64,000 nucleotides of DNA, from positions 310,001 to 374,000 of the forward strand of contig NZ_REFW01000003.1 in NCBI RefSeq assembly GCF_003688855.1, read 5' to 3'. The position numbers and the translations under genes were made by a program. Positions within the stretch are counted from its first letter, which is position 1, and every line of letters starts with the position of its first letter. This DNA is from Tessaracoccus antarcticus (GTDB lineage Bacteria > Actinomycetota > Actinomycetes > Propionibacteriales > Propionibacteriaceae). The notes below the pieces were generated by a model. The model was given only the letters and a program-made list of their open reading frames with translations. It did no database searches and was not told the DNA's origin. Positions 53,711 to 63,631 of the stretch are shown here, one piece after another.

Positions 53711-54472
53711 TCATCGGACGGTGTGGCCGGCGGCGCGGAGGGCGTCCTTGACCTCTGCCACGGTCAGGCTCTGGTAGTGGAACACGCTGGCGGCAAGCAC
53801 GGCATCAGCTCCGGCGTCGGCGGCCTCGACGAAGTGCTGGGCGGTGCCGGCACCACCGGAGGCGATGAGCGGCACGTCGACGACGGCGCGCACGGCACGG
53901 ATCATCTCCAGGTCGAAGCCGGAGGTGGTGCCGTCGGCGTCCATCGAGTTGAGAAGCACCTCACCCACACCGCGTGACACTGCGTCACGGACCCATTCAA
54001 TGGCGTCACGCCCTGCGGACCTGCGCCCACCGTGGGTGGTGACCCCGAAACCCGAGGGCATGCCCTCTTCGCGGCGGGCATCGAGGGACAACACGAGTAC
54101 CTGGTTGCCGAAGCGGGCGGCGATCTCGTCGATGACGTCGGGGCGCTCCAGCGCACCGGTGTTGATTCCTGCCTTGTCGGCGCCGCACCGCAGGAGGGAG
54201 TCGACGTCCTCGACGCTGCGCACTCCCCCGCCGACGGTCAGCGGGATGAAGACGCTCTCCGCGCACCGGGACACCATGTCGCGGGTGGTGGCCCGGCCCT
54301 CGGAGGAGGCGGAGATGTCGAGGAACACCAACTCGTCGGCGCCCGCTGCGCTGTAGGTGGCCGCCAGTTCGACGGGGTCGCCGGCGTCCCGCAGGTTCTC
54401 GAAGTTCACACCCTTGACGACCCGTCCGTCGTGGACGTCGAGACAGGGGATCACGCGCAGCGAAACGGCCAT
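53711..54472 (-). CDS. hisF: Imidazole glycerol phosphate synthase subunit HisF
   Basis: 253 residues, a (beta/alpha)8 barrel with catalytic aspartates in [16 protein letters not shown] (N-terminal) and [13 protein letters not shown], phosphate-binding VGGGVRS and ASGGAGT. With HisH it makes imidazole glycerol phosphate and AICAR in histidine synthesis. No other his gene is in the window. It lies 13 bp after the helicase gene and just before the HIT gene. Confidence 0.96.
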   Translation of the reverse strand: MAVSLRVIPCLDVHDGRVVKGVNFENLRDAGDPVELAATYSAAGADELVFLDISASSEGRATTRDMVSRCAESVFIPLTVGGGVRSVEDVDSLLRCGADKAGINTGALERPDVIDEIAARFGNQVLVLSLDARREEGMPSGFGVTTHGGRRSAGRDAIEWVRDAVSRGVGEVLLNSMDADGTTSGFDLEMIRAVRAVVDVPLIASGGAGTAQHFVEAADAGADAVLAASVFHYQSLTVAEVKDALRAAGHTVR

Positions 54473-54485
54473 GGGGCCACCCTAC

Positions 54486-57260
54486 TCAGTCCTCTTCCAG
54501 GTCGACGTCCACGACGCCGCGTCTCATCCTGTCCACGATGCTGAGGCAGGTGCGGCGCAGGTCACCGGGTCCTGCGGCCTGCGCGAGCTGACCTGCGAAG
54601 TCGACAACCTGGCGGACCCAGCGCACGAAGTCGCCGGCGGAGAGTTGTCCGTGTGCCAGCACCTTGGCCAGCTCCTGCCCGCTGGCCCAGCGCCACGACA
54701 CCTCCGCGAACCCGATGTCGGGCTCCCGTCCACGATCACGCCGGTGCTTGCGTTCCAACTGCCCCACCTCGCGCCACACCTGACGCAGCTCGGACTGGGC
54801 GCGCTCGCTGGCGGCGTCGGGCATGCGGGGCGTGATCTGGTCCCGGGACGGGCGGGACTCGTACAACATCGTGGACAGCACGGCCGCCAGTTGCGGGGCG
54901 TCGAGCCCTGCGAAGGTGTCGCGGCGGATGCACTCGGCGGCCACCAGGTCCAGCTCGTTGTAGATGCGGCGCAGCATGCGTCCGGCGTCAGTGAGCTCGT
55001 CGCCGTCGAGGTAGCCGAGCTCTTCGAGTACGGCGCAGACCCTGTCGAACTGGGTGCCGAGCGAGTTGGTGCGGGTGGCCATGTCGGATTCGGTGCGAAC
55101 CCGGTCGCGTTCCAGCCGCAACACTCTCGCGGCGGCCACCGCGTGGGTTTCCCGGTCCTCGCACGCGTGACACGGGTGCGCCTTCACCTGCCGCCGCAGG
55201 TGCGCGATCCGCTCCATCTGCGCCTCATCCGTGGGCGGGGCGGAGTTCTCCGGCGCGTCCGGGTCGATGCTCTCCAACTTGTTCGACATGGCGGAGAGCA
55301 GCGCGCGCCGCTCCGTGCGGTCCCGGACGCTGAAGCGCCTCGGCACCCGTACGCGTGCCACCGGCAGCGGAGGGCCCGTGAGGTCGTGGGGCTGCAGCCG
55401 CATGACGGTGTGGTCGCCTGCGATGACCTGCACCCACGGCACGGAGTCGCGTTGCGCCTTCTGACCGATGCCCAGCACGACGCTCCAGCCCTGGCGCGCG
55501 ACATGGATGATGTCGCCCGGCACCAGCGAGGAGACAGCGTCGGCGATGTCCCCGGCTCGTTGGGCGCGGCGCTGTTTGGCGCTGGAGGACTCCAGCTCGG
55601 AGATCTCGTCGCGCAGCAGGGCGTAGGACATGAAATCACCAAGGTGGCACTCGATGGCCTGCTGCGCGTCCGCCAGTTCCTCCGTGAGCTGCCGCCCCAC
55701 CCGTGAGGAGGTGACCACGGATTTGTCCGTCTGGAACTGCGCGAAGCTCTGGTTGAGAATTTCACGGGCCCGGACCCGGCCCATGGAGGAGGTGAGGTTG
55801 ACGGCCATGTTGTAGCTGGGTGCGAAGCTCGAGCGCAGCGGGTAGGTGCGACGCGACGCCAGCCCTGCCACTGCCCGCGGATCCATCCCCGACTGCCACA
55901 GGACGACGGCGTGGCCCTCGGTGTCGATGCCTCGGCGTCCCGCACGCCCCGTCAGCTGTGTGTACTCCCCCGGCGTGATGTCGACGTGGGCCTCGCCGTT
56001 GTACTTGACGAGCTTCTCGAGTACCACGGTGCGGGCCGGCATGTTGATGCCGAGCGCAAGGGTCTCCGTGGCGAACACCAGCTTCAGCGCACCCGTGGTG
56101 AAGCCTTCCTCAACGATGGCCTTGAACGCCGGTAGTTGTCCGGCGTGGTGGGCGGCCATGCCGGCGCACAGCGCGTGGCGGAAGTCCTCGTACCCGAGCA
56201 CGTCCAGGTCAGGCAGGGACAGGCCGGCGGTGTGGCGGTCAGCAATCTCTCCCAGCAGGCGGGCCTCCTGCCTGCTGGTCAACTGCACGCCGGAGTGGAG
56301 CAGTTGTTGCACGGCGGCGTCGCAGCCGACGCGCGAGAAGATGAAGCAGATGGCAGGCAGCAGCCTGGCCTCGGACAGGACCCGGGCCATGTCGTCGCGC
56401 CGGGTGGGCTTGGCGGCGAAGCGGGGATGGGTGGCACCGCCGTACTGGCCCGAGCCACGGCCACCACCGCCGGGTTTGCCCCGCCCGGAGCGTCCACGGG
56501 GGTTGCGGGAGTCGTCACGCACCCGGGAGGCCTCACCCTTGCTGACCTGCAGCAATTCCTTGTTGACGCGGGCGGCCCTGGCACTGGGCAGTTCCTGCGC
56601 TGTGGGCGCGACACCGTCGAACAGGTCGACGAGTCGGCGCCCCACCATGACGTGCTGGAACAGCGGTACCGGCCGACGCTCGGACACCACCACCTCGAAC
56701 TCGCCGCGGACTGTGCGGAGCCATTCGCCGAAGTCCTCGACGTTGCTGACGGTGGCCGACAGGGCGACGATCGACACCGAGGCCGCGAGTCCGAGGATGA
56801 CTTCCTCCCAGACGGCGCCACGGAAGCGGTCGGCGAGGTAGTGCACCTCGTCCATCACCACGTAGCCGAGGTTGTGCAGGGTCGTGGAGCCGGCATAGAT
56901 CATGTTGCGCAGCACTTCGGTGGTCATCACCACGATCTGCGCCTCGGGGTTGACGGAGCTGTCACCCGTCAGCAGGCCCACGCGGTCGGAGCCCCATCGC
57001 TCCACGAGGTCGTGGTACTTCTGGTTGCTCAGCGCCTTGATGGGGGTGGTGTAGAAACACTTCCGCGACTGCTGGATGGCGAGCCACACGGCGTACTCAC
57101 CCACGACTGTCTTGCCGGCACCCGTGGGGGCGGCCACGAGGACACCGTGCCCACCGGAGAGGGCCTCGCAGCCCTGAACCTGGTAGGGATCGAGGCCGAA
57201 CGGGTAGTCGCGGGCGAACTCGGCCACGTGCGGAGACAGGTTGGGGGGCTGGGTGCTCAC
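54486..57260 (-). CDS. helY: Ski2/Mtr4-like DExH-box helicase (HelY type)
   Basis: 924 residues. Motif I APTGAGKTVVGEY, DEVH box MDEVHYLADRF, SAT motif ALSATVSN, a low-complexity Arg/Gly insert (about 285-310), motif V/VI FATETLALGINMPARTVV and QLTGRAGRRGID, then a C-terminal DSHCT-like helical domain. This matches actinobacterial HelY, an RNA/DNA helicase of uncertain role in RNA processing. The GTG at 57260 overlaps the kinase stop (GTGA); upstream frame residues lack family resemblance. Confidence 0.9.
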   Translation of the reverse strand: MSTQPPNLSPHVAEFARDYPFGLDPYQVQGCEALSGGHGVLVAAPTGAGKTVVGEYAVWLAIQQSRKCFYTTPIKALSNQKYHDLVERWGSDRVGLLTGDSSVNPEAQIVVMTTEVLRNMIYAGSTTLHNLGYVVMDEVHYLADRFRGAVWEEVILGLAASVSIVALSATVSNVEDFGEWLRTVRGEFEVVVSERRPVPLFQHVMVGRRLVDLFDGVAPTAQELPSARAARVNKELLQVSKGEASRVRDDSRNPRGRSGRGKPGGGGRGSGQYGGATHPRFAAKPTRRDDMARVLSEARLLPAICFIFSRVGCDAAVQQLLHSGVQLTSRQEARLLGEIADRHTAGLSLPDLDVLGYEDFRHALCAGMAAHHAGQLPAFKAIVEEGFTTGALKLVFATETLALGINMPARTVVLEKLVKYNGEAHVDITPGEYTQLTGRAGRRGIDTEGHAVVLWQSGMDPRAVAGLASRRTYPLRSSFAPSYNMAVNLTSSMGRVRAREILNQSFAQFQTDKSVVTSSRVGRQLTEELADAQQAIECHLGDFMSYALLRDEISELESSSAKQRRAQRAGDIADAVSSLVPGDIIHVARQGWSVVLGIGQKAQRDSVPWVQVIAGDHTVMRLQPHDLTGPPLPVARVRVPRRFSVRDRTERRALLSAMSNKLESIDPDAPENSAPPTDEAQMERIAHLRRQVKAHPCHACEDRETHAVAAARVLRLERDRVRTESDMATRTNSLGTQFDRVCAVLEELGYLDGDELTDAGRMLRRIYNELDLVAAECIRRDTFAGLDAPQLAAVLSTMLYESRPSRDQITPRMPDAASERAQSELRQVWREVGQLERKHRRDRGREPDIGFAEVSWRWASGQELAKVLAHGQLSAGDFVRWVRQVVDFAGQLAQAAGPGDLRRTCLSIVDRMRRGVVDVDLEED

Positions 57261-58204
57261 TGTTTCACGGTAGCAGCGGCGCTGTGCGCGGCGTCGACGA
57301 AGACCTTCAGCGCGCCCGGCGCGGCAGTCACCGTCACGGGCACGTCGCCCAGCTCCTCGCCGTCGCCCATGCAGAACAGGCCGTCGCCGGCGATTTCCAC
57401 CTCGCGGGCGCGGAACTGCTGCACCGCCGGATGACGGGCGAAGTTGCCGGAGTACATCTGCGGCAGCAACCGCAACAGGGTGGAGCGGGAGACGGGGTCG
57501 ACGATGGTGACGTCGAGCATGCCGTCGGCGGGGTCGGCCTGTGGGGAAATCTGCATTCCGCCCCCGAACATGCCGGTGTTGCACACGGCCACGATCATGG
57601 CTTCCTGGATGCGCAGGACGCCGTCGATCCGTATCCGGTACTGCAACGGGGAGAAGTGGATCAGTTCCCGCAACGCGATCCAGCCGTAGCTGAGGCTGCC
57701 GAACCGCAAAGAGATGTCGTTGGTGGCGCGGTTGACGCGCGCGTCGTAGCCGGTGGACAGCACTGCCCCCACATAACGCGACGGGTAGGCCTCGTTGGAG
57801 ACGTGCGACAGGTCCACGCGTCGCGTGGCACCGACGCAGATGGCGTCGACGGCGCGGGGCAGGTCCTTGGGCACGCCAACGCCTCGGGCGAAGTCGTTGC
57901 CGGTGCCGGCCGGGATGATGCCGAGGGTCGCGTCGGTGCCGGCGCAGGCGTTGAGCCCCAGATGGGCCATGCCGTCGCCACCCATCACCAGCACGGCGTC
58001 ACCCGGGCGGGCTGAGAGGGCGGCCGTGCGGATCAGTTTCTCCGCGTCGGTCCAGGAGCAGGACGTGATGACCTGCACCTCTGCGGTGGGCAGCCGGTCG
58101 CGCAGTCCCCGTGCCACCTTGGGCAGCTCACGGCCGGATCGGCCGCCCCCCGAGCCCTCGTTCACGACGAGTGTGTAGAGCCGCGGCTTGGCCAGTTCTC
58201 CCAT
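57257..58204 (-). CDS. Diacylglycerol/lipid kinase family protein
   Basis: 315 residues of the DgkB/YegS family. The nucleotide-binding motif is VLVMGGDGMAHLGLN, with GIIPAGTGNDFARGVG following, and a C-terminal beta-sandwich ends in GDGEELG. It likely phosphorylates diacylglycerol or another lipid at the membrane face. It overlaps helY by 4 nt and follows tatC by 12 bp, so the tat-kinase-helicase genes form one unit, an arrangement often seen in actinobacteria. Confidence 0.9.
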   Translation of the reverse strand: MGELAKPRLYTLVVNEGSGGGRSGRELPKVARGLRDRLPTAEVQVITSCSWTDAEKLIRTAALSARPGDAVLVMGGDGMAHLGLNACAGTDATLGIIPAGTGNDFARGVGVPKDLPRAVDAICVGATRRVDLSHVSNEAYPSRYVGAVLSTGYDARVNRATNDISLRFGSLSYGWIALRELIHFSPLQYRIRIDGVLRIQEAMIVAVCNTGMFGGGMQISPQADPADGMLDVTIVDPVSRSTLLRLLPQMYSGNFARHPAVQQFRAREVEIAGDGLFCMGDGEELGDVPVTVTAAPGALKVFVDAAHSAAATVKQ

Positions 58205-58216
58205 GGAAACGGTCGA

Positions 58217-59089
58217 TCACTTGCCGTCGTTGACGTCGATGGACCAATCGGCGACGACGTCCGCCGTGATGCCCTTGCGCTTGTCCAGGATGAGGCAGAT
58301 GGCCTCGGCGATCATGTACAGGACCGTCATGGGCAGCGCCAACGCCAGCATGGATACGGGGTCCGTCGACGGGGTGGCCACGGCGGCGAAGACGAAGGTG
58401 CCGAAGATCACGAACTTGCGTGACTTCACCAACTGGTGGCCCTTGACCACACCGGCCAGGTTGAGCGCCACCAGGACGACGGGCAACAGGAAGGAGACGC
58501 CGAACACCAGAATGATCTTGATCTCCAGCGACAGGAAGCTCGCCATGTCGAGAAGGTTGGTGATGTCCAGCCCCCGGGGTGTGAAACTCAACATCACGGT
58601 GATGCCCTTGGGCCAGATGAAGTACCCGAGCGTGCAACCCATCAGGAAGAGCGGCACGGCAGCGCCCAGAAACCCTGCGGCGTACTTCTTCTCCTTGGAG
58701 ACCAGACCCGGAGCCACGAAGGCCCACAATTGATAGATCCACACGGGTGACGCGATCAATATTCCTGCCACCCCACAGGCGATGATCCCGAGGGTCAGGG
58801 GACTCATCACGCCGTTGTTCACGATCAGGAACTCGGCGTCAGGCCTGCTGGCGCGGATGGCGTCAACAGCCTGGTTGTAGGGGTAGAGGATGAAGGAGAT
58901 CAGCTGGCTGTAGAAGACGATGGCGGCCAGGGATGCCAGCACGATGGTGATGACGGAGATGGTCAGCCGGTAACGCACCTCACGAAGGTGGTCCAGGAGC
59001 GCCATGGTGCCGTCCTCGGACGCCGCCGGTGGACGCAGCCAGCTGAGCCGACGCGGCTTCGCGTCGGGCTCAGTGGCAGTGGTGGCCAT
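58217..59089 (-). CDS. tatC: Sec-independent protein translocase TatC
   Basis: 290 residues with six transmembrane helices. The N-terminal MALLDHLREVRYRL signature binds the twin-arginine signal, and FVAPGLVSKEKKYAAGF is the conserved first periplasmic/cytosolic element. It forms the Tat receptor complex with TatA for export of folded proteins. It follows tatA by 2 bp. The first 28 residues before the signature form a flexible cytosolic tail. Confidence 0.96.
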   Translation of the reverse strand: MATTATEPDAKPRRLSWLRPPAASEDGTMALLDHLREVRYRLTISVITIVLASLAAIVFYSQLISFILYPYNQAVDAIRASRPDAEFLIVNNGVMSPLTLGIIACGVAGILIASPVWIYQLWAFVAPGLVSKEKKYAAGFLGAAVPLFLMGCTLGYFIWPKGITVMLSFTPRGLDITNLLDMASFLSLEIKIILVFGVSFLLPVVLVALNLAGVVKGHQLVKSRKFVIFGTFVFAAVATPSTDPVSMLALALPMTVLYMIAEAICLILDKRKGITADVVADWSIDVNDGK

Positions 59090-59091
59090 GT

Positions 59092-59400
59092 TCAGATCCC
59101 GGTCCCGAGGTCGTGCTGGCGTGCTGCTTCACGCGCCGCGGTCTCGCGGGCGTTCAGGTCACGCTCGCGCGCCTCGATCTCGCGTATGCGTCGTTCCTGC
59201 TCGGTCTCCGGGCGGGTCTCGGGCTGAACGATCTCGGCGTCCACCACTTCGGGGTCCTTGTCGCCGTCGACGGCCTTGACCTCGGTCTTGAACTCACGAA
59301 TCGAGCGACCGACGCCCTTGCCGAGACCGGCGAGGCGGGAGCCGCCGAACAGCAGGAGCGCGATTCCCAGGATGATGAGCAATTCTGTGGGACCTGGCAT
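59092..59400 (-). CDS. tatA: Sec-independent protein translocase TatA
   Basis: 102 residues: an N-terminal membrane helix (PTELLIILGIALLLFGGSRL), the hinge LAGLGKGVGRSIREFK amphipathic helix, and an acidic C-terminal tail with a charged helix. Pore-forming component of the Tat system. Lies directly before tatC. Confidence 0.94.
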   Translation of the reverse strand: MPGPTELLIILGIALLLFGGSRLAGLGKGVGRSIREFKTEVKAVDGDKDPEVVDAEIVQPETRPETEQERRIREIEARERDLNARETAAREAARQHDLGTGI

Positions 59401-59458
59401 GTCCTCTAAACCTCTTTCCCCGGGACCGCACCCGGGCTAGTACTGCACAAAGGTGATT

Positions 59459-59644
59459 CTAGTCGTGGTTCCCGGTGGGGAGCTGTATGCGCCCCAGGAG
59501 TTCGCCGGCTTCTTCGGCGCGCACACCAAGCATGCGTACTTCGCTGTACAGGTCGGACGTCTTGTGTGCCAGCCACACGGCATAGGAGACCGCAGTCACC
59601 AGACCGAGCAGCGCGACACCACCGAAAACGAGAACCCAGATCAC
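59459..59644 (-). CDS. Small single-span membrane protein
   Basis: 61 residues: a membrane helix (about 2-24, MIWVLVFGGVALLGLV) and a short cytosolic coiled segment (KTSDLYSEVRMLGVRAEEAG). Codon pattern and position between pafC and tatA, in the same direction, support a real gene. Similar small proteins are common at this place in actinobacteria. Function unknown. Confidence 0.6.
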   Translation of the reverse strand: MIWVLVFGGVALLGLVTAVSYAVWLAHKTSDLYSEVRMLGVRAEEAGELLGRIQLPTGNHD

Positions 59645-59688
59645 GAAACGAAATGGTACCCCGCGGGCATCGCTGCGGCGAACGGTGA

Positions 59689-60630
59689 TCAGTCGGGCGG
59701 GTCGGCGTAGTGGGCCAGGGCTGCCCGCGCCTCCCCGGCCGCCGCCTGTGCGACGTTGCCGTCGGAGACCCCGGTGACGCTGTCACCGAGCCGCAGCAAG
59801 AGGGAGACCGCCCACTGCGGCGACGCCACGGGAAACGTTACCCAGATGTGATCTGCTCCGGCGTGTCGATGCGTCACGGGGTAGTACTCCGCCACCCAGT
59901 CCGCGTCGGGGGTGAGCTCCAACTCCAGACGCTGCGCGACGTCGTCGAACCAGGACGTGGCGTTTTCCGGGAGTCCTTCCCGGGGTGTGAACGTGGCATC
60001 CGTGATGTGGAGCGCCTCAATCCTGTCGAGACGATACGAGCGCCAGTCAGATCGGGCCGGAGTCCACGCGTCGACGTAGGCGAAGCCATCCACGACGCGC
60101 AGCCGCATGGGTTCCACCTCCGGACGCGACGCACTCCTGCGTCCCGACCCCAGGTACGTCATCTCCACCACTCGTCGTGCGTCAATGGCCGCCTGCAGAA
60201 CCTGCCTGTGCTCGGGCGCCCCAGCGGCGACGGCCACCGACACCGCTGGATCGACACCGCCGAGGACGTCCCGCAGCTTCGCCAGCGCACTCAGTGCCGC
60301 CTCGGAACCGCCGGAGGTCTCCACCACCACCTCCAGCGCCACGAGCAGGCTCGTGGCCTCTTCCAGTCGCATTCGCATGGGGCGGGCCAGCACGTCGGCG
60401 TTGCGGAAGAAGATGTGTCCGGCGTCGCGGACCTCGTCGATGTCCACCTCGAACAGGTCGCCGTGGAAGCCCTCGGGGAGACCGCAGAACTGCAGCACCT
60501 CGATGTCGCTGACCACCTGGCGCGGGGCGACCCCGAAGTGCTGCGCCACCTCCCCCACCGAGATGCCCTGGTGCTGCTGCAGGTACGGGACGAGTTTCAG
60601 GAGCCGCGTCAACTGCTCCGAGGACTTCAT
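59689..60630 (-). CDS. pafC: WYL-domain regulator PafC
   Basis: 313 residues: an N-terminal winged helix (ISVGEVAQHFGVAPRQVVSD, about 22-41) and a WYL domain with DAWTPARSDWRSYRLDRIE. PafB and PafC form a heterodimer that activates DNA-damage genes in actinobacteria independently of LexA. The ATG at 60630 overlaps the pafB stop by 4 nt; a GTG nine bases upstream is less likely. Often linked to Pup-proteasome genes, which are not in this window. Confidence 0.9.
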   Translation of the reverse strand: MKSSEQLTRLLKLVPYLQQHQGISVGEVAQHFGVAPRQVVSDIEVLQFCGLPEGFHGDLFEVDIDEVRDAGHIFFRNADVLARPMRMRLEEATSLLVALEVVVETSGGSEAALSALAKLRDVLGGVDPAVSVAVAAGAPEHRQVLQAAIDARRVVEMTYLGSGRRSASRPEVEPMRLRVVDGFAYVDAWTPARSDWRSYRLDRIEALHITDATFTPREGLPENATSWFDDVAQRLELELTPDADWVAEYYPVTHRHAGADHIWVTFPVASPQWAVSLLLRLGDSVTGVSDGNVAQAAAGEARAALAHYADPPD

Positions 60631-61577
60631 GCTTCCCACCTGTCGGCGATTCCCTGCAGTTGGCGGATCACCATGTCCCTCAGCTCCTGTGGGGCAAGGC
60701 AGATGGCGTCGGGTCCGAGTTCGCAGATGTCGGCTGCCAGGATCTCCGGTCGAGGAGACTCCAGTCGCCAGGCCGTGAAGCCCTCAGGAAGTGGGTGATC
60801 CCAGGTGGCTGGTTGCGCCATGCGTCGCACGTCACCGCCCATCTGGTCGCGCAGGGCCACAACGGCGAATGCGCCGTCCCTGTCGCCGTCAAAACGAACG
60901 AGTCCGGCAAGCTCGTCGGCGGGTGGAACCTCGTAGGCGTGGGTGGGGCCCACGGCGGCCACGTCGGAGGTGACACGGCTGAGCTTGAAGTTGCGCGGGG
61001 CGGAGCGTTGCAGGTCGAAACCGAGAAGGTACCACCGGCCCCGGCGCTGCGAGAGCCGCCACGGCTGCACCTGGCGCGGCTGGCCGCGGTAGTCGAACCG
61101 CACCTCGCGGCGCGCCAGGAGTGCCTCACGGGCGGCGTCGAAGCCGGGCTCGGCGGGAATGCGGGGGCGCAGGGTCATGAGTCGCTCAGGGTCGGGGTCG
61201 GCGCCCGCAGCGCGCAACGTCTCCAGCGCATCCACCGTCTGCTGGGCCGCCACGCTGTCCTGCCACACTGAGGCTGCGGCGCCCAGGACCGCCAACTCCT
61301 CGGGTGTGAAGGCAACCGGCGGCAACTCGAAGTCCGAGCGCTCGATGCGGTAGCCGGCCTCGATGTCCAGGTCCGGTTCGTTGGAGCCGGTGGCGATCGG
61401 CACACCCGCGGCCCGCAGTTCTTCCTTGTCCCGCTCGAACATGCGCTCAAAGGCGCCGTCGGACTGGTGACGATACCCCTCGATGGTGGAGCGGATCTGG
61501 TGCTTGGTGACGTACCCGCGCGCGCTGAGCATCATGATCAGCAGATTGACGAGCCGCTCTGATTTTGCCTTCGACAC
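60627..61577 (-). CDS. pafB: WYL-domain regulator PafB
   Basis: 316 residues: a winged helix (LIMMLSARGYVTKHQIRSTI), a central linker, and a WYL domain (VRFDYRGQPRQVQPWRL, GRWYLLGFDL). Partner of PafC in the DNA-damage response; the WYL domain is thought to bind single-stranded DNA. The GTG at 61577 (SKAKSERLVNLL follows) has GGAAG eight bases upstream; upstream codons lack family character. The 244 bp before it hold only the FKBP-gene hairpin. Confidence 0.9.
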   Translation of the reverse strand: MSKAKSERLVNLLIMMLSARGYVTKHQIRSTIEGYRHQSDGAFERMFERDKEELRAAGVPIATGSNEPDLDIEAGYRIERSDFELPPVAFTPEELAVLGAAASVWQDSVAAQQTVDALETLRAAGADPDPERLMTLRPRIPAEPGFDAAREALLARREVRFDYRGQPRQVQPWRLSQRRGRWYLLGFDLQRSAPRNFKLSRVTSDVAAVGPTHAYEVPPADELAGLVRFDGDRDGAFAVVALRDQMGGDVRRMAQPATWDHPLPEGFTAWRLESPRPEILAADICELGPDAICLAPQELRDMVIRQLQGIADRWEA

Positions 61578-61787
61578 CCGTTGCACTTCCCTTCCTGCGC
61601 GGCAGGCTACCGCACGCGTCCACCGGGCCACGGACAACGAGACCGTGTCGCCGCCCTCCGATACGCGCCTGGTTGGCTCCTCACCAGCCGCCCTCAGGGA
61701 ACGGACCACACTGTGGTGCGATCTCCACCGGACGCCACTCAGGCAACGCAACGCTCCGTGTGCGCAGCAGCCGACGTTTTCGACGGA

Positions 61788-61814
61788 GCGGGACGTGTCG
61801 CCGGACACGCCCGC
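61788..61814 (-). terminator. Probable terminator of the FKBP gene
   Basis: Stem GCGGG / CCCGC continued by CGTGTC / GACACG with one bulged base, loop GCCG, 7 bp after the stop codon at 61822. No T-run. Confidence 0.5.
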
Positions 61815-61821
61815 GCGATGT

Positions 61822-62844
61822 TCAGCCCTCTTTGGTGGCGTAGAGGACGTCGATGACGTAGACCAGCGTCTGGCCGGCTTCCAGGCCCATGTCGGTGTTG
61901 CCGTCGGGGTAGCCCATCTCCGGGGGCACGACCAGCATCAGGCGAGACCCGGTGGTCTGGCCCGGCAGGCCCTTCTTCCACCCCTCGATGAGGGTGTTGA
62001 GCGGTCCCTGCTGCGGCTGCCATGCATCCTCGACGAGCTTGCCGGTGGCCCAGTCCCAGCTGCGGTACTTCACCTGGATGGTGTCCTCAGCAGTGATGGG
62101 GGCGCCGGAGCCCTTGATGAGCGGCTGCACCACGAGCTCGGTCGGCAGCGTGGCGCCGGCGGGGATGGTCAGCTCGGGCTTACCAGCGGTCAGGACGACG
62201 GTGGGCAGTCCCGCAACGGGGGCCACGACCGCGCCGGTGGCGTCCTCGAAGTTGGCGGAGATGATGTCGACGACGAACAAGATGCTGTCGCCCTTCTCGA
62301 TTTCGGCGCCCGGGTTGCCGTCGGCGTACCCGTCCTCGCTGGGCATGGCGATCAGGACACGGGAACCGATGGACTGCCCGGTGAGGCCCTTGGCGAACCC
62401 GGGCACGACCTGCTGCAGCTGGAACGTGGCGGGAGCGCCCCTGTCATAGGAGCTGTCGAACGTTTTACCGGTGCGGCCGTTGATGCCCACATAGTTGAGC
62501 GTCACGGTGCTGTTCTCCGTGAGCTTCTGCTCCCCGCCGGGGCGCAGCACCTTGGCCTGTGTCTTGTCGATGCCCCACGGGGCCTTGACGGTGACCTCGG
62601 GCTTGTCGGTGTCGCTCACCGTGATGGCGGAGAGATCCGTGGACGGGGTGATGGACGGCAGCGGGGACGCCGACGCGCTGGGCGAGGCGGACACCTCCGC
62701 CGACGGCGAGGCCGGAGCCACCATCGACTCGCTGGCGCCGGGCTCGGGCGTGGTGGTGGCCGTTCCGCACGAACTCAGGCCGAGACCAACGGCTGCAACA
62801 AGGGAGGCGACGGCAAGGCGGGGGGCAATCGAAGAAAAACGCAC
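61822..62844 (-). CDS. FKBP-type peptidyl-prolyl isomerase lipoprotein
   Basis: 340 residues. Lipoprotein signal with LSSC (Cys26), a Ser/Pro/Ala-rich linker (about 30-75), then two FKBP-like domains: about 110-200 (TFDSSYDRGAPATFQL, VVPGFAKGLTGQSIGSR) and about 245-340 (TLIEGWKKGLPGQTTGSR, VVPPEMGYPDG). It would assist folding of exported proteins at the outer membrane face of the cell membrane. Two-domain FKBP lipoproteins are typical of actinobacteria. Confidence 0.9.
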   Translation of the reverse strand: MRFSSIAPRLAVASLVAAVGLGLSSCGTATTTPEPGASESMVAPASPSAEVSASPSASASPLPSITPSTDLSAITVSDTDKPEVTVKAPWGIDKTQAKVLRPGGEQKLTENSTVTLNYVGINGRTGKTFDSSYDRGAPATFQLQQVVPGFAKGLTGQSIGSRVLIAMPSEDGYADGNPGAEIEKGDSILFVVDIISANFEDATGAVVAPVAGLPTVVLTAGKPELTIPAGATLPTELVVQPLIKGSGAPITAEDTIQVKYRSWDWATGKLVEDAWQPQQGPLNTLIEGWKKGLPGQTTGSRLMLVVPPEMGYPDGNTDMGLEAGQTLVYVIDVLYATKEG

Positions 62845-62879
62845 GGGGGGAATAGTACCCGAGGTCCCCGTGTGTCCCG

Positions 62880-63617
62880 TCAGAGCCCCACCAGGTCCAT
62901 GAGTGCACCCAGTTCCTCGGGGGTGATGTCACGGGTCTGGCCCACGGGCAACTGCCCGAGCCGCACGGGACCGATCCCGATGCGCGACAGGCGATCCACG
63001 GGGTGGCCCACGGCCTCCATCATGCGACGCACGATGCGGTTGCGGCCCTCGTGGAGCGTCACGTTCAGCAGGGAGCGGGTCTCGGTGCGGGAGACGAGCT
63101 TCAGCTTGTCGGGCTTCACCGGTCCGTCCTCGAGGCGCAGTCCCTTCTCGAGCCGGCGAAACGTCTTGTTGTCCATGTTGCCGGCCACCTCGACCATGTA
63201 GGTCTTTCTCACCTCGTAGGACGGGTGGGACAGCCTGTGGCCGAGTTCTCCGTCATTGGTGAGGATGATGAGACCCTCGGTCTCGGTGTCCAGGCGACCG
63301 ACATGGAACAACCGCTCCCGGGTGCGTGGCAGGTAGTCCGAGAGGGTGGGACGGCCCTCCGGATCCTCCAGGGTGGCGACCACGCCGCGCGGCTTGTTCA
63401 GCACGACGTAGATGTGTCGCCGCGGCGGCGGGATGCGGGAGCCGTCGACGCGGATCTTGTCGCGTTCCGGGTCAACACGCATGCCCTGCTCGGTCACGAC
63501 CTTGCCGTTGACCTCTACCCGGCCCTTGTCGATCATGATTTCGCTGGCCCTGCGAGAGGCGATACCGGCTGCCGCCAACACCTTCTGCAACCGCACACCT
63601 TCGGTCTCTTCGACCAT
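62880..63617 (-). CDS. rluB: Ribosomal large-subunit pseudouridine synthase RluB type
   Basis: 245 residues: an S4 RNA-binding domain (VRLQKVLAAAGIASRRASE), then the RsuA/RluB catalytic domain with HVGRLDTETEGLIILTNDG containing the catalytic Asp, and LHEGRNRIVRRMMEAVGH. It modifies 23S rRNA. The ATG at 63617 has AGGAGG at ideal spacing; a TTG six codons upstream is less likely. It follows scpB by 14 bp, the usual actinobacterial order parA-scpA-scpB-rluB. Confidence 0.92.
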   Translation of the reverse strand: MVEETEGVRLQKVLAAAGIASRRASEIMIDKGRVEVNGKVVTEQGMRVDPERDKIRVDGSRIPPPRRHIYVVLNKPRGVVATLEDPEGRPTLSDYLPRTRERLFHVGRLDTETEGLIILTNDGELGHRLSHPSYEVRKTYMVEVAGNMDNKTFRRLEKGLRLEDGPVKPDKLKLVSRTETRSLLNVTLHEGRNRIVRRMMEAVGHPVDRLSRIGIGPVRLGQLPVGQTRDITPEELGALMDLVGL

Positions 63618-63631
63618 GTGTGCCTCCTCGT

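Noticed and set aside
57261..57584. Upstream extension of the HelY-type helicase
   Set aside because: The residues are Arg/Pro-rich shadow sequence of the lipid-kinase gene; the GTG at 57260 overlaps that gene's stop in the usual GTGA way.
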